This document shows, one piece after another, positions 55,565 through 61,435 of a DNA stretch of 61,435 bases. The stretch spans positions 1-61,435 of the forward strand of contig CAIUCV010000021.1 of NCBI GenBank assembly GCA_903897805.1, written 5' to 3'. Made by a program: the position numbers and the translations under genes. The stretch is from Candidatus Yanofskyibacteriota bacterium. GTDB lineage: Bacteria; Patescibacteriota; Minisyncoccia; 2-02-FULL-40-12; IGHO2-01-FULL-4-A. A model generated the notes under the pieces. It did no database searches, had not been told where the DNA came from, and saw nothing but the letters and a program-made list of their open reading frames with translations. Position 1 is the stretch's first letter, and each line of letters begins with the position of its first letter.

Positions 55565-56260
55565 ATGAATGACGCCGAGCGGAAATATCTTGCCAAATTT
55601 ATTTACGAATCCGATGCCATTGAGAATATAAGAGACGACGTTGATCTACTGGAAAGGCAAATCGCCGAGGGCAAGAAGGACGGCCATGTTGGAGCTATGC
55701 TTTTATTGGAATCGCTGGCGCAGAGGGGAAACGGCGACAGTTTGGTTAACAAAGGGCTCATTTGCCAAATCCAAGGCCTCATTACCGCCGAACAGCATCT
55801 AAAACCCGGCGGGCCGAGATTGCCGAAGGAAAAGGTCGGAAAATACAGGAAGACAAACGTATTGGTATTGAATGGCAGCGGGGGCGGCAGAAAATGTCCC
55901 AATCTCGAATCAGTTCCTACCCTGATGAACACCTTGCTTAAGGAAATTCGCAAGTGGCAGAAGGGTGTCAAGAATTGCAAGTCGGGATCTAATATCTGCA
56001 CCGTGGCGGATTTTCACTTTATTTTTGAGTCGATACATCCCTTTGCCGATGGTAACGGCAGAACCGGCCGCGCCCTGGTTTGGTATCTTTTCAAGTATGC
56101 CGGCATCAAGCCGTTCATTTTTACCAATTGCGACAAGCACGAAACGTATTATCTGTGTTTTGAAAAATACGAGGCGATGCGCAGATATTTTATGAGGAAA
56201 ATGGGCTTTGGCATCCGGACCTTGCCCATTCGACATACTCAGGGCGAGCCTGCCCAATGA
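55565..56260 (+). CDS. Fic/DOC family protein
   Basis: Fic motif HPFADGNGRTGRALVWYLF. Confidence 0.93.
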   Translation: MNDAERKYLAKFIYESDAIENIRDDVDLLERQIAEGKKDGHVGAMLLLESLAQRGNGDSLVNKGLICQIQGLITAEQHLKPGGPRLPKEKVGKYRKTNVLVLNGSGGGRKCPNLESVPTLMNTLLKEIRKWQKGVKNCKSGSNICTVADFHFIFESIHPFADGNGRTGRALVWYLFKYAGIKPFIFTNCDKHETYYLCFEKYEAMRRYFMRKMGFGIRTLPIRHTQGEPAQ

Positions 56261-56491
56261 TAAGGGGGAATAACCCTCTTTTATTTTTGTAAAAACCTCA
56301 TTTAAACATCAAAAAGCGATGCTATATTAAGAGAGCCGACTTGTTTAAATTCGGATTAATTAGTCGTAAAATGGCCCAAAATAGCCATTTTTAAGTGCTT
56401 GACAAAGGGGTTAGAATTTGCTATAATTAAGTTATCAAGATGAGGTCAGATATTTAACAAGAATAAGCCATAAAAAAGCCAGTTAAATACG

Positions 56492-56547
56492 CTTGTGAGG
56501 ATTAAATTGGTAGCCACTAGTTTGGTTACTAATTTAATCCTCACAAG
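56492..56547 (+). promoter_or_regulatory. Long 5'-UTR hairpin
   Basis: CTTGTGAGGATTAAATT.GTA / TAC.AATTTAATCCTCACAAG downstream of promoter TTGACA-N17-TATAAT (~56400-56430). Confidence 0.8.
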
Positions 56548-56602
56548 TCCCCAAGCTCAAGGGCGTAGTAGATGGGACAAATGTGAGAAAGGAGAGAAGA
56601 AG

Positions 56603-57337
56603 ATGTCGAAATTAGGAAGGATAGTTTTGGTTTCGATGGTGGTGCTACTGGTGCTCACCACGTTGGTGCTGTTGTTTCACAAGGCAGTTGCCGACGGTCG
56701 GGCTCAAAAAGAGGCCGTACAGCAAGTTGCCGAACTGCAGAAGCAGCTCGATGCCTGCAAGGCGACGGCTGCGAAGCCGACTTCGGTGATTGTGGTTCCA
56801 GTAAGGCCGACTCTGGCCCCGACAAAGCCGGCGCCGGCCAAGAAAGTGACCGTTCCGCCGCCGACTGCTCCAGTAGTGGCTGTGCCGGAATCACTGGCTC
56901 CTAACACTTTGGTATCTGGCGACTTTAGCCAGTTCAAGACCGAGGCGGCGAGATTGGCCACGCTCTATGGAGTGGTGGCCGACAAACATCGCCTATTCTT
57001 CTCGCAAGAGAGCAACAACGGGCACTACCTTGTGAGGTCGGGAGTCGTGCCGGCGACGCTGGCATATGACGACTTAGTGAGTGATTGGGCCGATGTTGTG
57101 GCCCAGCGAGACAAGGTGATAAGTGTTTCCCGGCAGGTCATCTCCGGTCCCTTCGCCAGCAATGGCGAGAAGGATAAGGTGATCGATTTCGTCGGCAAGA
57201 TGAGCAACTGGCCGGCCAAGACGAGATTTGTATCTTGCGCAAACTCGGCCACTGGGGCAATCGACCCCGGTGATTTCAAGAGGATTCAAGATTCCGCGAA
57301 GGAAGCGGAACTGGAATCCAAAGCTCTAGCCAAGTAA
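56603..57337 (+). CDS. Membrane-anchored hypothetical protein with Pro/Ala-rich linker
   Basis: AAAGGAG upstream; MSKLGRIVLVSMVVLLVLTTLVLLF anchor. Confidence 0.7.
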   Translation: MSKLGRIVLVSMVVLLVLTTLVLLFHKAVADGRAQKEAVQQVAELQKQLDACKATAAKPTSVIVVPVRPTLAPTKPAPAKKVTVPPPTAPVVAVPESLAPNTLVSGDFSQFKTEAARLATLYGVVADKHRLFFSQESNNGHYLVRSGVVPATLAYDDLVSDWADVVAQRDKVISVSRQVISGPFASNGEKDKVIDFVGKMSNWPAKTRFVSCANSATGAIDPGDFKRIQDSAKEAELESKALAK

Positions 57338-57500
57338 CTCGCTATGCGCGGTTTGGATGATCCGCGCGCCACCAATTAAGATCATCTAGGGTTGTGATCG
57401 GCAAGATCCAATCCAGGCACGTCTCCGGACGTGTCCTTTTTTTGAAAAAATTTAGGACAGGGGCTTTTAATTTTGATTTAATCGGAGTACAATTTGTTCA

Positions 57501-59285
57501 ATGGCTGGTGTTGTGGATCAAATCAAGGATCGCGTTGACATTGTCGACCTGATTTCGGGTTATTTAAAACTGAATAAGTCGGGCGTGAATTACAAAGCTA
57601 GATGCCCATTTCATAACGAAAAATCGGCTTCTTTTTTTGTTTCGCCGGAAAGGCAGATCTGGCACTGTTTCGGCTGTTCGGCCGGTGGTGACGTCTTCGG
57701 TTTCGTAAAACAGATTGAGGGCATAGAATTTGCGGACGCCTTGAGGATATTAGCAGGCCGGGCAGGGATTGAGCTTCACCGCCAAAGCCCGGAATACCAG
57801 CAATACCAGACCGCCAAAACTAAACTTTATGAGATCTGCGGTTTAGCAACGAGGTTTTTTGAAAAACAACTCCGCGAGTCAAACGCCGGCAGAAAAGCTC
57901 TTGCCTATTTACACGACAGGGGATTGGCCGACGAGTCAATAAAGAATTTCCGTCTCGGCTATGCGCCGGATTCCTGGAACGCTCTCGGCGATTTTCTGGA
58001 AAGGAATTATGAGAGCAAGGATATATTTGATGCCGGCTTGGTGGTGAAAAAAGACGGCGGAGGCCATTACGACCGTTTTCGCTCCCGAATCATGTTCCCG
58101 ATTTTTGATTTGAACGGTCAGGTTGTAGGATTTGCCGGCAGAGTTTTCGGCGATTTGGCGAAAGATGCCGAAGCCGCAAAATATGTAAACACCCCGCAAA
58201 CGGCCATTTACGACAAAAGCCGGGTTCTTTACGGCTTGGATAAGGCCAAACTGGCCGTCAGGCGCAAAAACAAATGTCTTGTGGTGGAGGGTAATATGGA
58301 TGTGATTATGTCGCATCAGGCCGGAGCGACAAATGTGGTCGCATCTTCCGGTACGGCCTTGACTGACGGGCATCTGAAGATCATCAAAAGATACACCGAT
58401 AATCTTGACCTGTGTTTTGACGCCGACAACGCCGGTACGTTAGCGACCGAAAGAGGCGTGGATTTGGCGCTCGCGCGGGGATTCAATGTCGGGATTGTTG
58501 CGATAGATGAACCGGAGCTGAAAGACCCGGCTGATTATGTAAAAAAATACGGCTCAAAATGGTCGGAGTATTCGCAAAGTTCGCGGCCGTTTCTGGAATT
58601 CTATTTTGAGACCGCCAAAAAAACTCTGGATGTAACAACTGCTCTGGGCAAAAAATTGCTGGCCCAAAAGATTTTGCCGTTTCTGGCCTCAATGGTCAAT
58701 AAAGTTGAGCAGGCGCACTGGGTGAGCGAAATTGCCTTGGCTCTGAAGCTGAAAGACGACATTTTATTTCAAGAGATTGCCGCGGCTAAACCGAAGGGCT
58801 TGGAGATTCAGGACGAAGAGCCAAATCAAGTCGAACCACCGAAGGAGAACTTTGATGTGCTGGAAGAAGGACTGCTCGCTTTGCTCATGAAAAAACCTGA
58901 CCTTGTTTTGGACATTCAGCCGGAGGATAAAGAATTTTTGTCCGGCCGAATGGCGGTTTTGGTGAAAGACATCGGCCTTTCTCTCAATGAAACCCGCGAA
59001 GACAGCAAAAAAATGATGGCCCAGCTGACATCCGCGGCGGGGCCTGAATCGGCGATGAATTTGGAATTTATATATTTGAAATCACAGGAACTGTGGAAAG
59101 ACATTGAAGACGATGAACTGGCCGGCGAATTTAAAAAAATACTCGGGCAGATGAAACGGCGCAAGATCTTAGCCCAGCTGGAAGGTTTAGAGTTTGACAT
59201 TAAAACTGCCGAGAAAAATAGGGAGAAGGAAAAATTAGTGACCCTGACGGTTGAATTTTCAAAAATTTCCAAGCAACTTTTATAA
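57501..59285 (+). CDS. dnaG: DNA primase
   Basis: [58 protein letters not shown]. Confidence 0.97.
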   Translation: MAGVVDQIKDRVDIVDLISGYLKLNKSGVNYKARCPFHNEKSASFFVSPERQIWHCFGCSAGGDVFGFVKQIEGIEFADALRILAGRAGIELHRQSPEYQQYQTAKTKLYEICGLATRFFEKQLRESNAGRKALAYLHDRGLADESIKNFRLGYAPDSWNALGDFLERNYESKDIFDAGLVVKKDGGGHYDRFRSRIMFPIFDLNGQVVGFAGRVFGDLAKDAEAAKYVNTPQTAIYDKSRVLYGLDKAKLAVRRKNKCLVVEGNMDVIMSHQAGATNVVASSGTALTDGHLKIIKRYTDNLDLCFDADNAGTLATERGVDLALARGFNVGIVAIDEPELKDPADYVKKYGSKWSEYSQSSRPFLEFYFETAKKTLDVTTALGKKLLAQKILPFLASMVNKVEQAHWVSEIALALKLKDDILFQEIAAAKPKGLEIQDEEPNQVEPPKENFDVLEEGLLALLMKKPDLVLDIQPEDKEFLSGRMAVLVKDIGLSLNETREDSKKMMAQLTSAAGPESAMNLEFIYLKSQELWKDIEDDELAGEFKKILGQMKRRKILAQLEGLEFDIKTAEKNREKEKLVTLTVEFSKISKQLL

Positions 59286-59298
59286 ATTTACATTTACT

Positions 59299-60534
59299 AT
59301 GCCTAAAAAAATGAAAAAGGGTAAAAAATCGTCCAAGAAAAAACCTTTGAAAAAGAAGGTCGGTTTGAAATCGGCCAGAAAGAAAGTGGCCGGCCGCGGC
59401 AGGCCCAAAATTAAGCGTGCCAAAGTCGTAAAAGCAAGAGTTGCTAAAGTTTCAAAACCTTTTTCCGAAGACAAAATCCTGAAGCTGATAGAAAAAGGTC
59501 GTCATCGCGGGTTCATCACCGAGGCGGAAATTTTGCATACCTTCCCAAACGTTGAAAAAAATATAGAGGGGCTTGAACGGCTTTATGAGCGGTTGGAGGC
59601 GGCAAATATAAATATCATTGACGCGGGCAAGGTTTTTTCCGAGGAACAGACGAAAGAGCATGAGGAAAAAAAGAAACTGGAAACGGAGCAGATAGAAGCT
59701 GGTTCCGATTCCGTCCAGATGTATCTGCGGGAAATCGGTCAGTATCCGCTACTTCGCGGCGAAGAAGAGGGGGAGCTTGCCAAAAGGATTGAAAAAGGGG
59801 ACGAGTCCGCCAGGCAAAAGCTTATGCTTTCAAACTTGCGATTGGTCGTTTCCATCGCCAAAAAATACGTCGGCCGTTCCGCGAACCTAACCCTCCTGGA
59901 TTTGATCCAGGAGGGCAACATCGGGCTTTCGCGCGCGGCGGAGAAATTTGATTATAGGAGGGGATATAAATTTTCAACATATGCCACTTGGTGGATAAGG
60001 CAGGCAGTTACAAGGGCCTTGGCCGACCAAGCGCGCACTATCCGCATTCCGGTGCACATGATTGAAACGATAAACAAGTACCAGCAAGTCGTGAGGCGAT
60101 TGGTACAGGATTTGGGGCGCGAGCCGTTGCCGGAGGAAGTGGCGGCAGAGATGGGAGTTAATGTGGAAAAAATCAGGCATATACAGAAAATCTCGCAGGA
60201 CACCGTATCACTGGAAGCGCCCGTGGGGAGCGACGATGAGGAAAGCTCGCTTCTGGCTGATTTCATCGCCGACGAGGATTCGGCAACTCCCGAAACCATG
60301 GCTGGCCGCAGGATATTAAGAGACCATTTGCAGGAAATTATCAGCGAGTTGTCAATGCGCGAGCAGAAGATTTTGGAAATGCGGTTCGGGCTGAAAGACG
60401 GAGTAACTCATACGCTTGAAGAGGTGGGTAAGGTGTTCGGCGTAACCCGCGAGAGGATCAGGCAGATTGAAGCGAAGGCGCTTGAGAAAATCAGACAGCA
60501 CCACAAGATTGATAAGTTGAAAGGGTACTATTGA
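59299..60534 (+). CDS. rpoD: Primary sigma factor RpoD/SigA
   Basis: [54 protein letters not shown]; Lys-rich N-terminus. Confidence 0.97.
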   Translation: MPKKMKKGKKSSKKKPLKKKVGLKSARKKVAGRGRPKIKRAKVVKARVAKVSKPFSEDKILKLIEKGRHRGFITEAEILHTFPNVEKNIEGLERLYERLEAANINIIDAGKVFSEEQTKEHEEKKKLETEQIEAGSDSVQMYLREIGQYPLLRGEEEGELAKRIEKGDESARQKLMLSNLRLVVSIAKKYVGRSANLTLLDLIQEGNIGLSRAAEKFDYRRGYKFSTYATWWIRQAVTRALADQARTIRIPVHMIETINKYQQVVRRLVQDLGREPLPEEVAAEMGVNVEKIRHIQKISQDTVSLEAPVGSDDEESSLLADFIADEDSATPETMAGRRILRDHLQEIISELSMREQKILEMRFGLKDGVTHTLEEVGKVFGVTRERIRQIEAKALEKIRQHHKIDKLKGYY

Positions 60535-60606
60535 TAAAATTGAAGATAGAAATTTTAAGAGGGCGCCCTGGTTATAAAAACAAAAACTCCACTTCCGCAG
60601 AGTTCT

Positions 60607-61230
60607 CTACTCAATGTCAGGAATTTTGTGGCACGTCCGGCAGCGGGCCTCGTAAAGCTCCGCATCGCCGATCTCAATCCGTTCACTCGTTCCGCCCTTT
60701 TTTTGCGTGTAAACTGCCGGACCAAATTTACCGTGGCATACAAAACATACGGCCGCTTCTTTTCTTATCTCGTCAGCCATTGCCATTAGCGCGGGCATAG
60801 GGTCGAACGGCTTTCTCCAAGCGTCAAGGTCAAGCCCCGCCGCTATTATTAGAAGTTCGCCTCTCGGTGCCTCTCCGGCATGATTTGGTGCCGCCCTCAT
60901 TTTCATTAACAGTTCCAGAAAATCGACTATCCAATTTCCGAAAAGTTGGGCTTCGTCTATGCCGACAACCTCTGGTCTTTTCTCTATGATTAGATTTCTT
61001 AATTCTTCTTCGCTTCCAATCGGAATGGCTTCCAATTCGTCATGCGGCTCAAATCCCAAACCCTCGGCTTTTTGCTGTCTGGCTATGATTTTATTTTCAG
61101 TCCTTTTATCAGTTTTAGGTTTTATAACCAGAATCCTCTTTTGGCCGTGTTGGGCCTTCCTTAACCTTTTTATCAATTCCTCGCTTTTCCCCGAAAACAT
61201 CGGACCGGTGATGACTTCCAGACGCACCAT
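60607..61230 (-). CDS. tdk: Thymidine kinase (type II)
   Basis: MVRLEVITGPMFSGKSEELIKRLRKAQ; EVVGIDEAQLFGNWIVDF; CFVCHGK..CRTCH. Confidence 0.95.
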   Translation of the reverse strand: MVRLEVITGPMFSGKSEELIKRLRKAQHGQKRILVIKPKTDKRTENKIIARQQKAEGLGFEPHDELEAIPIGSEEELRNLIIEKRPEVVGIDEAQLFGNWIVDFLELLMKMRAAPNHAGEAPRGELLIIAAGLDLDAWRKPFDPMPALMAMADEIRKEAAVCFVCHGKFGPAVYTQKKGGTSERIEIGDAELYEARCRTCHKIPDIE

Positions 61231-61344
61231 ATTCGTCTCCTCGGTTTTTAAGCAACTTCCGGCATTATATAGCAATCGTTTAAAAATTCAACCGGGGTTG
61301 AATTCCCGCCGATTTTCTGTTAAAATATCTTTACAATTAAATAT

Positions 61345-61416
61345 TCCGGGGTAGCTCAATGGTAGAGCGGCTCCCTGTTAAGGAGATGGTTCCAGGTTCG
61401 AGTCCTGGCCCCGGAG
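61345..61416 (+). tRNA. tRNA-Asn(GTT)
   Basis: TCCGGGG...CTCC-CTGTTAA-GGAG...GGTTCGAGTCC-CCCCGGA-G. Confidence 0.93.
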
Positions 61417-61435
61417 CAAGGTTGGACAGACCGAG

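Noticed and set aside
57501-60534. dnaG-rpoD adjacency as unusual
   Set aside because: A common bacterial macromolecular-synthesis arrangement.

Overview
The window looks like a Patescibacteria/CPR (Parcubacteria-like) chromosome segment. This is inferred from gene content and style: short operons, split ComEC, many small orphan proteins. It is mostly housekeeping genes (ligA, gatC/gatA, comEC, ndk, rpmB, rpsL-rpsG-fusA, trxB, rpiB, rpe, fba, ychF, trpS, RNase J, secG, uvrC, groES-groEL, lemA, pyrG, htpX, dnaG, rpoD, tdk) and four tRNAs (Pro-GGG, Leu-CAG, Ser-GGA, Asn-GTT). The main find is a complete diversity-generating retroelement (DGR) at about 33.38-36.14 kb. It has a variable protein with a 3' variable repeat (VR 34107-34230), a template repeat (TR 34623-34746), an Avd-like accessory gene in inverted orientation, and a DGR-type reverse transcriptase. 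The VR and TR differ at 16 positions by my alignment. All 16 are adenines in TR, and all 12 AAY codons of TR are altered in VR. Unusual local features are avd antisense to the TR transcript, a TR terminator inside the avd 3' end, and a 12-G homopolymer between avd and the RT start that could switch the avd N-terminus. Outside the DGR there are (i) intergenic rod-like structured elements with conserved loops and covarying arms (6.8, 30.7 and possibly 36.2 kb; 17.4, 52.7 and possibly 20.2 kb; 8.2 kb), (ii) four orphan ~330-340 nt promoter-to-terminator ncRNA cassettes, (iii) a tRNA-Ser with a tRNA-like appendage, and (iv) telomere-like micro-insertions inside ligA, gatA and uvrC. All calls come from reading the sequence; no database search was run.
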